From contig JAGQOW010000040.1 in NCBI GenBank assembly GCA_020427155.1, forward strand, positions 1 through 36,138: 36,138 bases of DNA. Direction: 5' to 3'. This DNA is from Planctomycetales bacterium (GTDB lineage Bacteria; Planctomycetota; Planctomycetia; Pirellulales; Lacipirellulaceae). Below are positions 1-9,138 of this stretch, piece after piece (position 1 is the first letter of the stretch; each line of letters opens with the position of its first letter). The notes under the pieces are model-generated. The model ran no database searches. It was not told the DNA's origin and saw only the letters and a program-made list of their open reading frames with translations. A program made the translations under genes and the position numbers.

Positions 1-1
1 C

Positions 2-184
2 ACATCGCCGAATAAGGCTAGGGATGGCCTAGACCAAACAGACGTTAGAGACAGCAACACTCTTACGAACGGCCATCAAGAAGTTTCCTTGCAATCAGAC
101 TTAGGAACGATTGGAAGGAACGAGTTGCGTGAAGTCGAGTTCGGCTCCATGGACGGAGTCTTCCTGGGTTGGCCCGCCGACTAG
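2..184 (+). CDS. C-terminal end of an unknown protein (partial, runs off left edge)
   Basis: One frame is open from the first bases of the window to a TAG at 182-184, giving about 60 residues that end in GVFLGWPAD. The tail is polar (many D, N, Q, T) and has no membrane segment. If real, it is the 3' end of a gene lying just upstream of the outer-membrane protein gene, whose best start is 20 bases further on, so the two could be in one operon. I do not recognise a family. A frame of this length can also stay open by chance, so the call is tentative. Confidence 0.4.
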   Translation, partial: TSPNKARDGLDQTDVRDSNTLTNGHQEVSLQSDLGTIGRNELREVEFGSMDGVFLGWPAD

Positions 185-204
185 TACGAAAAATCTTGAT
201 CTCA

Positions 205-1812
205 ATGGCTTCGATGAGCACAAATCACAATAGGTCCGTTCTGCCCAGGCCTAGATGGATATCGGGGTTTGCCCTGCGATCTTGCGTTCCGCTTTCGATG
301 ATCCTTGCTACGTTGCTAGTTTCAGGAGCTCCGAGGGTGCGTGCCCAAGAAGCGCCGAGCCGGTCGGGCCTCTTGGGGCCGGTCACATGGACGAATCCTG
401 TCGTTCGTTCGACGACGGTGCTTCGCGATGCTGAAGACGCTTGGGACGGCTTGCTGGCTCCCATTTGGGGAACTAACCCATCGGGAAACAACCCGCGGTC
501 AGGGAGCTTACCTTCCGCTGGCCAGCAGAAAGACGCCAGGCAGGTTGCCAAGTCAAGTCCATTGGCCGCAAATGCAAGTCCCGATGACGGGCTGCTGGGG
601 CCATTTCATTGGCAAAACCCTGAGTCCAAACAGCGAATCCATACCTCGATGGAAGATTCTCTTGCAGGCCGAATTGAGATGAACGAGCTTGGGCAAGAGG
701 TTTCTTTATGGGGGCCCTTGGTCTGGCAGAACGAGCAGCAATCGCCTGCTGGGAGGAATACCTTGCCCCGCCTCTCGACAAGTCCCGATGTCAGTCTTGC
801 CGAGAGACCTTTCTTGCTCATGCAGGGCGAGGAACTCGTCGAACCTGACGCGTCGGCGGCGGGAGAGACGATTCCTATTCCATCGGATCTTTCGCCACCG
901 CCAGAGACCGTTCCGCTTCCTGGCGCGGCCGGTTCTGCCAATGCCGAAGGAGGTTCCTTGGCCGAAGCTGATTCGCTCGGCGAAGAACCCCAGGACAACC
1001 GCCTGCAGTTTCTTCGAGCAGATACGGTGTTGTTGGAACCAGGGGAAATGCAGTTCGATATTGGCTTTTCCTACCAACTGTTCGAGAACGATTTTTCGGT
1101 GGTCAATAACGCCAACCAGGTAGTCGAAGCGCGATTACGTCAACGACAGCTGACGGTACCGTTTGAAATACGTTATGGCTTGGCCCGCCGTGTGCAGTTC
1201 TTCATCGGTCTTCCTGCAGGTTGGGCGCAGACTGACTTTTCTGTCTTAGGAGACGACATCCGAGATAGCGACGGCGGGATCGGCGATATCACCACGGGCT
1301 TGACGTGCCTGTTGTTCGACGGCCAAGATCGTACGTCGGATACCGTGTTTACGTTTGCCGCGTCATTTCCGACCGGGAACGACCCGCTCACGATCGATTT
1401 GTTAGGGCAAGCCGATCCGGCTCTGGGCACAGGCTTCTATTCGATCTCTACCGACATCTTGAAGATCAATACTTACGATCCCGTGGTTGTCTTTTATGGA
1501 TTTGGCTGGAGGCATCAGTTTGAGAGCGAATACTTTGGCGTGCGGGTGCAACCAGGAGAAGAGTTTCGAGCAAATCTTGGCGTAGGTTTTGCGGTCAACC
1601 AGAACATCACTTTGAGCACTCGATTCAACGCAGCCGTCATTACCAAGACGATTCTAGATGGCGTGCAGGTGGACGGGACAGTGCTTGAACCAATGTCGAT
1701 GCGCTTTGCGGCTACGATCGCTAACTGTGGCCGCCTGATTGAACCCTTTGCCGACATTGGCGTCAGCGATGACGCCGCCTCCACTCGTTTTGGTATTATC
1801 TGGACCTACTAA
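205..1812 (+). CDS. Outer-membrane beta-barrel protein (Phenol_MetA_deg / FapF-like) with N-terminal repeats
   Basis: The product has 535 residues from the ATG at 205. A TTG at 169 in the same frame is possible, but it would overlap the upstream frame and only lengthen the part before the signal peptide. A long signal peptide (hydrophobic core around residues 28-42, ending near RVRAQ) shows export. Residues 55-176 hold four degenerate copies of a GLLGPxxWxNP motif. A Pro/Glu-rich linker follows to about 262, and the rest (263-535) alternates polar and hydrophobic residues as in a beta-barrel, with motifs like FEIRYGLARRVQFFIGLP and a C-terminal aromatic residue (IIWTY), the usual outer-membrane assembly signal. 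The barrel resembles the MetA-pathway-of-phenol-degradation family that includes FapF, the pore for amyloid subunits in Pseudomonas. A C39 peptidase homologue starts 13 bases downstream, as FapD accompanies FapF. The transported substrate is unknown. Confidence 0.7.
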   Translation: MASMSTNHNRSVLPRPRWISGFALRSCVPLSMILATLLVSGAPRVRAQEAPSRSGLLGPVTWTNPVVRSTTVLRDAEDAWDGLLAPIWGTNPSGNNPRSGSLPSAGQQKDARQVAKSSPLAANASPDDGLLGPFHWQNPESKQRIHTSMEDSLAGRIEMNELGQEVSLWGPLVWQNEQQSPAGRNTLPRLSTSPDVSLAERPFLLMQGEELVEPDASAAGETIPIPSDLSPPPETVPLPGAAGSANAEGGSLAEADSLGEEPQDNRLQFLRADTVLLEPGEMQFDIGFSYQLFENDFSVVNNANQVVEARLRQRQLTVPFEIRYGLARRVQFFIGLPAGWAQTDFSVLGDDIRDSDGGIGDITTGLTCLLFDGQDRTSDTVFTFAASFPTGNDPLTIDLLGQADPALGTGFYSISTDILKINTYDPVVVFYGFGWRHQFESEYFGVRVQPGEEFRANLGVGFAVNQNITLSTRFNAAVITKTILDGVQVDGTVLEPMSMRFAATIANCGRLIEPFADIGVSDDAASTRFGIIWTY

Positions 1813-1825
1813 TTCACGGCAAAGC

Positions 1826-2530
1826 ATGGACCGCAAACGACGAACAGCGCTCCCGGCGATCGCCCTGGTGGCATGGGCGTGTGTGCAAAATGCCTTTGCA
1901 GCGCCGCCGGTGAGAGACGGCAGCCACCGCGCTGCCCGCTATGTTTGCAGTTGGAAAGCTCTCAAAGAGCGTAACGTCGTGATGCAGAAACGAGATTATT
2001 CTTGTGGTGCTGCCGCGCTCGCAACTTTGATTCACTACTATTATGGCGACCCGGTGACCGAAGACATGATTCTTCGTGTACTCGACAAGCTGTTAACGAT
2101 CGAAGAAGTGAAGGATCGAATCGAAAACGGACTTGCAATGAGCGACCTGCGTCGTGCCGCGGTCCATGCCGGCTACCAGTCGGTAGCCGTAAGGCTGACA
2201 TTAGAAAAACTTTTTGAGTCGAAGGTTCCATTAGTGCTCGGCATTACGGAAGGCGAGTACAAGCACTTTGTGGTCTACCGTGGAACCGACTTCCGCTACG
2301 TCTATTTGGCGGATCCAATTCGGGGCAACACTCGACTGCTGATCAACGATTTTGCGGAGCAGTGGCAGAAGAACCTTGCCCTGGCAGTTGCCAAGCCTGG
2401 GGTCGACGTAAAAACGACTTCACCGCTTAGTTTGCGAGCCGACGATATTTTTCTCGGCCGAACGAACGATCAGCTGATTCTGACTTTGCCAAGCCGGGGC
2501 CAGTTGCCGCCGGCGCGACTAACGCGCTAG
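1826..2530 (+). CDS. Secreted C39-family cysteine peptidase homologue (FapD-like)
   Basis: I chose the ATG at 1826, which gives 234 residues starting with a signal peptide (MDRKRR, then a hydrophobic stretch ending NAFA). The frame is open further upstream, but that would overlap the barrel gene and bury the signal. The single domain matches the C39 papain-like fold seen in bacteriocin-processing peptidases. Gln54 and Cys60 lie in QKRDYSCGAAALATL, His147 in YKHFVVYRG and Asp163 in YLADPI, so all residues expected for catalysis are present. No ABC-transporter part is fused, so this is the stand-alone periplasmic form. It follows the beta-barrel gene by 13 bases and is probably co-transcribed. 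By analogy with FapD it may cleave a leader or process an exported polypeptide. The substrate is not identifiable here. Confidence 0.75.
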   Translation: MDRKRRTALPAIALVAWACVQNAFAAPPVRDGSHRAARYVCSWKALKERNVVMQKRDYSCGAAALATLIHYYYGDPVTEDMILRVLDKLLTIEEVKDRIENGLAMSDLRRAAVHAGYQSVAVRLTLEKLFESKVPLVLGITEGEYKHFVVYRGTDFRYVYLADPIRGNTRLLINDFAEQWQKNLALAVAKPGVDVKTTSPLSLRADDIFLGRTNDQLILTLPSRGQLPPARLTR

Positions 2531-2792
2531 GTCGATTTGCGCTGCTAGCGCCTGTCAAGTTGCGCACCTTTGGTCTGGGGTCTGCCTTTGCCTGGTAAAA
2601 GAAGCCCCGCCATTCCCCGCAATGGGCTGGCGCGACCGGCTTTCGTCAGTTCTTACTCTTGGGAAGTCTGCTGCATTAATCCACGAGTGGATTACACTGC
2701 ACGGCCGACATTTAGAAGAAACAGACGAGAGTTGTCGAATTCGGCTTGATCGAGTCGGAGGAGTGCGCCGAGAGGTTTTGTTCTCGGAAAGC

Positions 2793-5084
2793 TCACTCAG
2801 ATTCGACTTCGCCTGGTTCCTCGCCAACCGGCATTAGCTTGCGTTCCGGAGGTAACGCTTCGTCAACGCCTGGCACGTCGGCAGCCCCGACGGGGATGTG
2901 CAAGCTTGCGCCCTCGAAATCGTTGCCAACGGGCTGGAATCGGCCGCCTAGGTTTGTTGCCAGAAAGGCTTCGGTCACCGCGTTGAACGACATGCGATTT
3001 CGTTCGCCGGCAAATCCGTGCCCCTCGTCGGGATAAAGCACATAAGTGACGGGGATATTTTTGGCGGTCATCGCTGCCACGATCTGATCGGCTTCGACCT
3101 GGGTGACGCGCGGATCATTGGCGCCTTGGCCGATGAGTAGTGGTCGCTGGATCTTGTCGACGTAGGAGAGCGGCGAGCGTTCGAGCAATTTCGCTCGGCC
3201 TTCTTCGGTGCTCACATCGCCGACGCGCTGTTTCATGACCGGCATGAACGGCAACCAGTAGGGCGGCACGTTTTCCAGCAGAGTGACCAGGCTCGAGGGG
3301 CCGACAATGTCGACGCCGCAGGCAAACACTTCGGGAGTAAACGTCAAGCCTACGAGCGTCGCATAGCCGCCATAGCTACCGCCCATGATGGCGATCTTGT
3401 CGCGTTTGGCGATGCCTTCTGCGACGGCCCACTCGACGGCATCAATCAGGTCGTCGTGCATCTTACCCGACCACTCGCCGGCAGCGGCATTCGAGAAATT
3501 CTTGCCAAACCCGGTCGAGCCGCGGTAGTTGACGTTCAGTACGGCATAGCCACGATCGGCCAACCATTGGTGCGTGGGATTGTATCCCCAGTCGTCACGG
3601 GCCCAGGGCCCGCCGTGTACGTCGAGCACCAGCGGCAATGGCGAACTGGGGCGGCCGTCGCCGTCGGGGTCGCTGCCGGCCGGCAGCGAGAGGTAGGAAA
3701 CCATCTCGAGGCCATCGCGAGTCTTAATCAACGGTGTGTGCATTTTGACCAATTGGTACTGGTCGAGGTCGTCGCGGCTGCTGAACAAGTAGCGGGCCTT
3801 TTTGTTTGGCCGATCGTACAGGTAGAACTTTAGCGGCCCATCGTCGAGAATGTAAGCGACGGTCCACTGGGTGTCGTCGAGCGTGCGGCTAGTGACAACC
3901 AGTTCGCCATCTTCGACCGTGGCGAGGTAATCGAGGTCGGGGCGAATCGTTTCATCCAAGATGGTCCATTCGCGGCGCGAGTAGGTGAAGCCGACTGCCT
4001 GAACTGTGTTCTCGGTCGGATGAGCAATAATCGAGCCGACGTCAGCACGCGGGTCCTCGGCCATCAAAGTAGATTCGCCCGAGGCGAGGTCGACGGCGAA
4101 TAATGCACCCGTGTCGCGGTCGCGGCTGTCTTGCAGGTACAGAATGTTGCCGGTCTTATCGAAACCTGCCGGACCGGTGGTCATCGCGTCTTCGGGGCCG
4201 ACACGAATGAAGTCTTCCCACTCGGCGTTCTCGCCGGTTTCTCCTTCGGTTTTGGGCTTGAGAATCACCTGGCCGCCCTCGGGAGTATAATTCAGTGCGA
4301 AGCGCACGCGGAAGTCGTCGTCGGTCATGTAACCGGCGACGCCCGTGTTCAACTGCACCAGATTGCGTTCTCCTGTGACAAGATTCACCCGATAGATGTC
4401 GTGCAATTGGGGCTCTCGATCATTGAGTCCAATCAGCAATTCGTCGGGGAACTTATGGCTGACGCCTTCGATCTCTGCACGCACGTTCTCCAGCGGCGTC
4501 AGATCGGTAGTTTCGCCAGTGGCAACGTGGGTGGCATAAACGTGAAAGTTCTCGTTCCCCTCTTTGTCTTGGCTATAGAGAATGTGCTCGCCAGTATAGG
4601 CCCAGTAATGGCCGCGGATGTCGCGTTTCTTCTCTTCGGTAACGGGCTTAGCCTGAGAAATGTCGTCGACCGGCCCTGCCCAGACGTTGAGAATACCGTC
4701 CACCGGGGCAAGAAAGCTCAGCCATTTGCCGTTGGGGCTAATGCGAGCAGAGGCCTTTTGAGGATTTCCAAACAAAACGCTGCGGGGGATCAAAGCAGAT
4801 TCCTTTTCTGTGGTGGGAGCCGTTGTGTCTTGAGTTGCTGGTTTCTCGGTGCTGGAGGGCTCAGCAGGTTGCGCTGCTTCGGCTGGAAGGGGAACTTCTT
4901 CCGACGCGGGCGAGGTCGGCCTGGTCTCGGCCTCGTCGGAAGAGACCGTCGGAACGGCGGGCTGCTTCTCGTTCGAGCAGCTAACACTTATCAGGAAGAC
5001 CATTGCCAGCACGCCAAACAGCATACCAGGGGAAGGTGTGTTTCCTGCGAAGTTGCTGGGAAGGGATTCAGATCGTTTCATCAT
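2793..5084 (-). CDS. Secreted S9-family (prolyl oligopeptidase / acylaminoacyl-peptidase type) serine peptidase
   Basis: The product has 763 residues from the ATG at 5084 (another ATG follows immediately at 5081). The frame is open up to 5312, but the longer form would place 76 residues before the signal sequence. The signal ends at LISVSC with Cys36, a weak lipobox, and is followed by a Pro/Glu/Ala/Thr-rich tether of about 60 residues typical of an anchored envelope protein. A beta-propeller-like region (about 100-455) precedes an alpha/beta hydrolase domain with DVHGGPW, NVNYRGSTGFG, nucleophile Ser570 in GGSYGGY, Asp657 in GANDPRV and His689 in DEGHGF. This is the complete S9 catalytic triad. 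It likely trims peptides in the periplasm or at the surface. It stands alone on the minus strand and diverges from comEC across about 240 bases. Confidence 0.93.
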   Translation of the reverse strand: MMKRSESLPSNFAGNTPSPGMLFGVLAMVFLISVSCSNEKQPAVPTVSSDEAETRPTSPASEEVPLPAEAAQPAEPSSTEKPATQDTTAPTTEKESALIPRSVLFGNPQKASARISPNGKWLSFLAPVDGILNVWAGPVDDISQAKPVTEEKKRDIRGHYWAYTGEHILYSQDKEGNENFHVYATHVATGETTDLTPLENVRAEIEGVSHKFPDELLIGLNDREPQLHDIYRVNLVTGERNLVQLNTGVAGYMTDDDFRVRFALNYTPEGGQVILKPKTEGETGENAEWEDFIRVGPEDAMTTGPAGFDKTGNILYLQDSRDRDTGALFAVDLASGESTLMAEDPRADVGSIIAHPTENTVQAVGFTYSRREWTILDETIRPDLDYLATVEDGELVVTSRTLDDTQWTVAYILDDGPLKFYLYDRPNKKARYLFSSRDDLDQYQLVKMHTPLIKTRDGLEMVSYLSLPAGSDPDGDGRPSSPLPLVLDVHGGPWARDDWGYNPTHQWLADRGYAVLNVNYRGSTGFGKNFSNAAAGEWSGKMHDDLIDAVEWAVAEGIAKRDKIAIMGGSYGGYATLVGLTFTPEVFACGVDIVGPSSLVTLLENVPPYWLPFMPVMKQRVGDVSTEEGRAKLLERSPLSYVDKIQRPLLIGQGANDPRVTQVEADQIVAAMTAKNIPVTYVLYPDEGHGFAGERNRMSFNAVTEAFLATNLGGRFQPVGNDFEGASLHIPVGAADVPGVDEALPPERKLMPVGEEPGEVESE

Positions 5085-5323
5085 CAGAACTCGGGAGGTA
5101 TCAGAAGGGAGGGCAGGGGAGGAATGCCACATTGTTTCCGCTAGCAGCGTTTGCTTCAAGCGGGATTCAACGGCTGGTCGAAGGTAGCTGCAAGACGGAG
5201 GCGGCAAGGCAGTGATGATTGGTTCGTATAAGTGAAATGGGCGCTGATTTCGTTTTCCGGACTTTGTCGGTAGAATGCGATTGTTGCCAAACGACCTCGT
5301 ATAACTCCTCAAAACAGGCTGCT

Positions 5324-7837
5324 ATGCAAGCGGCGCGCTCGAATATCGTGGCTGCCGGCATGCCCTACCGGCCATTGTTGCTGATCGCAGCGGCTGTGAG
5401 CTTGGGGATCGTCTCTGATCGCTACGTAGGGTCGGCAATGGCGGGTGGGTTGTACTACTGGTGGACTGCTGGCGTCTTGTTTGTACTCATCTGCTGTTTC
5501 CTTCGGCATTCAGGGTTTGATCGTACTGCCGCTGGGACACTGTTGCTGGCCAGTCTGTGCGCCGGTGGAGCGTGGCACCATTTACGGTGGAACTACTTTG
5601 CCGTCGATGAGCTTGCCCGCTTTGCCAGCGAGACGGAGCAGCCCGTTTGCGTCGAAGCGATAGCTGCGGGCCAATCAAAACAAAGCCCTGCACCGGCGTC
5701 CAATCCTTTGCGAGCTCTACCTGCTGTACCGCTCAGCGAGACGGTAGTCCGCGTGCTGAGGATTCGCGATGGTACAAACTGGCGCAAGGTAAGTGGTACC
5801 TGTAAGCTACGGGTGGCGAGCAATCAAACCCAACTGAGCGCCGGCGATCGCCTGAGGGTTTTTGCCCGATTTGGACTTCTGCAGCCAGCTCTCAATCCTG
5901 GCGAGTACGATTGGGCGCTAGCGGAACGCGGCGCCGGTCGGTACTGTGATCTCTTTTGCACTGAACCGGAATGCGTTTCGGTGATTGAGCGTGCAGCGAT
6001 TTCTCCGTTCGGTCGCTGGATAGGCAACGTCGCCAGCCGCTGCGAAGAGCAGCTCGCACATTACGTAGGACCAGACCACAGTGATCTAGCGGCAGCCGTT
6101 TTGCTGGGTGCGCGTGAACGACTTGACGATGGCGTGATGGACGCGTTTTTCGAGACAGGCACGATCCACTTTCTGGTCGTATCGGGTTTGCATGTTGGCA
6201 TTTTGGCACTGATGGTTTGGATACTTCTTCAAGTCGCCGCAGTACCTCGACGCTGGGCCATCTTGCTGACCGGAATACTTGTGATCGCTTATGCGTTGTT
6301 AGCTGGAGGGCGCCCGCCTGTTGTGCGGACAACCGTCCTGGTGCTGCTGGGGCTCGTATCGCTAGTCGTGGGACGTGTTCCCTCGGTGAAGGTCGTGCTG
6401 GCGGCCGCAGCTCTGACGATTTTGGCGTACAATCCGAGTGAGTTGTTTCGCGGCGGTACGCAGCTCAGTTTTCTCTGTGTTGCTGCGCTGGCGGCGTTTG
6501 GCCACTTGGCTGACAAGCGTAGGCCGACCGATCCTCTCAGCCGGTTGATTCGGAAAATGGAGCCCTGGCGCCTCAAAGCCATACGCTGGGTAGGCAGAAG
6601 TTTTGCTGACTTATTTGTGGCGTCGCTGGTGGTGTGGGTGGTTGCTGCGCCGCTTGTGGCTTACCACTTTCATATTACGTCGCCTGTCGGCATTCTTATC
6701 AGTCCGTTCACCTGGCCGCTGATTGCCGGCGCACTGGTCTCAGGGCTAGGGATATGCACGATTGGCTGGTTACTGCCGCCGATTGCCTCCTTGCTAGGGA
6801 TCGTCTGCTCGTGGTGCCTTGGCGCCACCGAGGGCCTGGTTGGTCTCGCCCAGCAAAGCGACATGGGCCATGCTTATGTCGCTGGTCCTGCAGTCTGGTG
6901 GTTGATCGTTCTTTACGGTGCAATGGGAGTCGTCGCGATTGTGCCGCGGCTTCAACTCGGGTGGAAACCTTTAATGTCGTGTGCAGCACTGTGGGTGGCC
7001 GTGGGATTTGCGATTGCTGCAACTGACGTCGACAGGGAACGTCTGCGGTGCACATTTCTGGCGATGGGGCACGGCACGTGTGTGGTACTAGAGTTGCCTG
7101 GCGGTCAGACGGTACTTTACGATGCCGGTAGCCTCGGCTCGCCCGAGCGAGCGAGCCAAACGATTGCCAGTTATTTGTGGTCCCAGGGAATCTCGCGTCT
7201 CGATGCAGTCGTGCTCTCTCATGCCGACGTGGATCACTACAATGCCGTGCCGGGACTGCTCGATCGGTTCAACCTCGGGGTGGTTTACGTGTCGCCCTTG
7301 ATGTTTGACCCCTGGGCGACCGACGGTCAACTCAACGCTCCTGAATACTTGAGGGCCACGCTTCAAGAGGCAGACGTTGCGCTGCGCGAAATCTGGATGA
7401 ACGATCGCTTGCAGGTCGCCGCCGCAGGCCTGGAGATCGAAGTGCTTCACCCGCCCCGGCAGGGCGTGGCAGGACGCGACAATGCCAATAGCGTTTTGTT
7501 GCATATCCGCTACGCGGGACATTCGATCCTGCTTCCTGGCGACTTGGAATCTCCCGGCATCGAGGCCGTTATGGCCGAGAGGCCGCTGGATTGCGACATT
7601 CTGCTAGCACCCCATCATGGCAGCAGCAACAGCGACCCGCCAGGATTTGCGGCCTGGTGTTCGCCCGAATGGGTGGTCGTCAGCGGTCACCAAATCGACC
7701 GCAGTTCGTTAACCGACGTCTCTTACCGCCGTGCCGGCGCCAAACTAATGCAGACTGCCGAATTAGGGGCAGTTCAATTTGTGATCGACGAGCAGGGGGT
7801 AGGCGTGTCGAGCCATCGGCGAGGTCGGGTCAGGTAA
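5324..7837 (+). CDS. comEC: ComEC/Rec2-family DNA uptake channel protein
   Basis: From the ATG at 5324 the product has 837 residues. An upstream non-ATG start at 5219 and an ATG at 5360 are alternatives. Two N-terminal membrane segments lead to a DUF4131/OB-like region. The Competence domain (about 255-500) contains LLGARERLDDG and the signature FLVVSGLHVGI near residue 287, within a set of hydrophobic helices. The C-terminal third is a metallo-beta-lactamase-like domain with SHADVDH (632-638), LLPGDLE and APHHGSSNS (about 762-770). In naturally competent bacteria ComEC forms the inner-membrane channel for single-stranded DNA and its C-terminal domain may act as a nuclease. The full architecture is present, so the gene is probably functional. 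No other competence genes are adjacent, apart from a prepilin peptidase far to the right. Confidence 0.93.
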   Translation: MQAARSNIVAAGMPYRPLLLIAAAVSLGIVSDRYVGSAMAGGLYYWWTAGVLFVLICCFLRHSGFDRTAAGTLLLASLCAGGAWHHLRWNYFAVDELARFASETEQPVCVEAIAAGQSKQSPAPASNPLRALPAVPLSETVVRVLRIRDGTNWRKVSGTCKLRVASNQTQLSAGDRLRVFARFGLLQPALNPGEYDWALAERGAGRYCDLFCTEPECVSVIERAAISPFGRWIGNVASRCEEQLAHYVGPDHSDLAAAVLLGARERLDDGVMDAFFETGTIHFLVVSGLHVGILALMVWILLQVAAVPRRWAILLTGILVIAYALLAGGRPPVVRTTVLVLLGLVSLVVGRVPSVKVVLAAAALTILAYNPSELFRGGTQLSFLCVAALAAFGHLADKRRPTDPLSRLIRKMEPWRLKAIRWVGRSFADLFVASLVVWVVAAPLVAYHFHITSPVGILISPFTWPLIAGALVSGLGICTIGWLLPPIASLLGIVCSWCLGATEGLVGLAQQSDMGHAYVAGPAVWWLIVLYGAMGVVAIVPRLQLGWKPLMSCAALWVAVGFAIAATDVDRERLRCTFLAMGHGTCVVLELPGGQTVLYDAGSLGSPERASQTIASYLWSQGISRLDAVVLSHADVDHYNAVPGLLDRFNLGVVYVSPLMFDPWATDGQLNAPEYLRATLQEADVALREIWMNDRLQVAAAGLEIEVLHPPRQGVAGRDNANSVLLHIRYAGHSILLPGDLESPGIEAVMAERPLDCDILLAPHHGSSNSDPPGFAAWCSPEWVVVSGHQIDRSSLTDVSYRRAGAKLMQTAELGAVQFVIDEQGVGVSSHRRGRVR

Positions 7838-7869
7838 TTTGCAGTGTTTTTTGGAACAATGCAGTCGGG

Positions 7870-7898
7870 TTGATCCAAGGGCCTGGAGCGTCTAAATT
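7870..7898 (+). promoter_or_regulatory. Possible sigma70-type promoter for the desaturase gene
   Basis: TTGATC at 7870-7875 and TAAATT at 7893-7898 are separated by 17 bases, about 60 bases before the desaturase ATG at 7960. Each hexamer matches four of six consensus positions, so this is suggestive only. Confidence 0.3.
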
Positions 7899-7959
7899 CA
7901 CATACTCCACTGAGATTTCCCCCAACCGGAACCCCACCAACCAATTGAGCTGACCCTCT

Positions 7960-9138
7960 ATGTCGGATAACGTTTTGAGCCGAATGAATTGGCCGAATAG
8001 CACTTTTTTGCTTTCCACCTTACTGGCTGCGATTACTGTTGTGCCCTGGTATCTCTGGACGCACGGAATCGATCTGTTTCAGATTTTGCTGTTCGTGTTC
8101 TTCTATTTTGCGACGGGAATGAGCATTACGCTAGGTTATCACCGTCTCTATTCGCACCGAGCTTTCAAAGCCAATCCTATCGTCCAATGGTGGGCGGTTT
8201 TCTTCGGTGCCGGAGCATTTGAAGGTTCGGTGTTGGCCTGGTCGGCCGACCATCGCCTTCATCACAAATACGTCGACCACGAAGGCGATCCCTACGATAT
8301 CAGTAAGGGATTCTTTCACGCCCATTGCGGCTGGCTGCTTTTCCGATCGAAGGAAGCCAAAGTTCTGGATAACGTCGGAGACATGAAGAAGTCGCGATTA
8401 TTGATGTTTCAGCATCGCTATTATTTGCCGATCGCCTTTGCGATGGGTTTTGGGTTGCCGGCGCTGATCGGATGGCTCTGGGGCGGTGCAAGTACGGCGT
8501 TGGCCAGCTTTTTGATCTCTGGCCTGCTACGGGTTGTGGTGGTGCAGCACTTTACTTTCTTCATCAATTCCTTTTGCCACATGATTGGTTCACGACCCTA
8601 TTCGACCGAGACCACCGCCCGAGACAGCGCGATCATGGCGCTGTTCACTTACGGCGAAGGCTACCACAATTTTCACCATAAGTTTCAGTACGACTACCGA
8701 AATGCCATCAAGCCCTGGGGTTACGATCCGACCAAATGGCTGATCTGGACACTGGAGAAGCTGGGGCTGGCTTCCGGGTTGCGCCGGGTGCCCGATGAGA
8801 AGATCCTGCAGGCTGAGATTTCGGAGCAGCAAAAAAGGCTGGAAGAGCATTTGGCGACTCCCCAGGGCGGGTTGCTTCCCGAATCGATCCTCGAGTCGTT
8901 GCATGCCAGTCAAGAGCGGCTGAGCCAGGCGATGAAGGATTGGACGGCCAAGAAGCAGCAGTATCAACTGGCTATGGAGAAGAAGATCGAGGTTTCTCGG
9001 CACCAGGTCGCCAAGTTCAAGAGGGAAGCCAAGGAGGCCGCCCGGCATGTTCAGGCCATGTTCGAGGAGTGGAAAACGCTGGTTTCCATGCGGGTGCACG
9101 GCTGGATCGATCAGGCTGGCCAGCCGTCGCCCAACTGA
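7960..9138 (+). CDS. Acyl-lipid/acyl-CoA fatty-acid desaturase with C-terminal coiled-coil extension
   Basis: The 392-residue product is a membrane di-iron desaturase that introduces a double bond (probably delta-9) into fatty acyl chains. The three histidine boxes are clear: HRLYSH (61-66), HRLHH (98-102) and YHNFHH (235-240). An additional His207 in NSFCHMIG sits where the family has its extra ligand. Hydrophobic segments before box 1 (about 15-55) and around 155-205 fit the usual four-helix topology. Most relatives end soon after the third box (about 270-300 residues). Here roughly 110 further residues (280-390) are highly charged and heptad-like (KILQAEISEQQKRLEEH, QLAMEKKIEV), predicting a cytosolic coiled coil. 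The gene stands between comEC and rpsO with its own likely promoter. A GC-rich hairpin follows. Confidence 0.92.
   Translation: MSDNVLSRMNWPNSTFLLSTLLAAITVVPWYLWTHGIDLFQILLFVFFYFATGMSITLGYHRLYSHRAFKANPIVQWWAVFFGAGAFEGSVLAWSADHRLHHKYVDHEGDPYDISKGFFHAHCGWLLFRSKEAKVLDNVGDMKKSRLLMFQHRYYLPIAFAMGFGLPALIGWLWGGASTALASFLISGLLRVVVVQHFTFFINSFCHMIGSRPYSTETTARDSAIMALFTYGEGYHNFHHKFQYDYRNAIKPWGYDPTKWLIWTLEKLGLASGLRRVPDEKILQAEISEQQKRLEEHLATPQGGLLPESILESLHASQERLSQAMKDWTAKKQQYQLAMEKKIEVSRHQVAKFKREAKEAARHVQAMFEEWKTLVSMRVHGWIDQAGQPSPN

Noticed and set aside
2678..2693. AATCCAC-GA-GTGGATT dyad downstream of the C39 and S9 genes as a terminator
   Set aside because: The stem is short, the loop tiny and no T-run follows on either strand. 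It remains a weak dyad only.
4131..5144. Long open frame of 337 codons on the plus strand opposite the S9 peptidase gene
   Set aside because: It mirrors a gene with full catalytic motifs, has no recognisable domain and is explained by codon bias.
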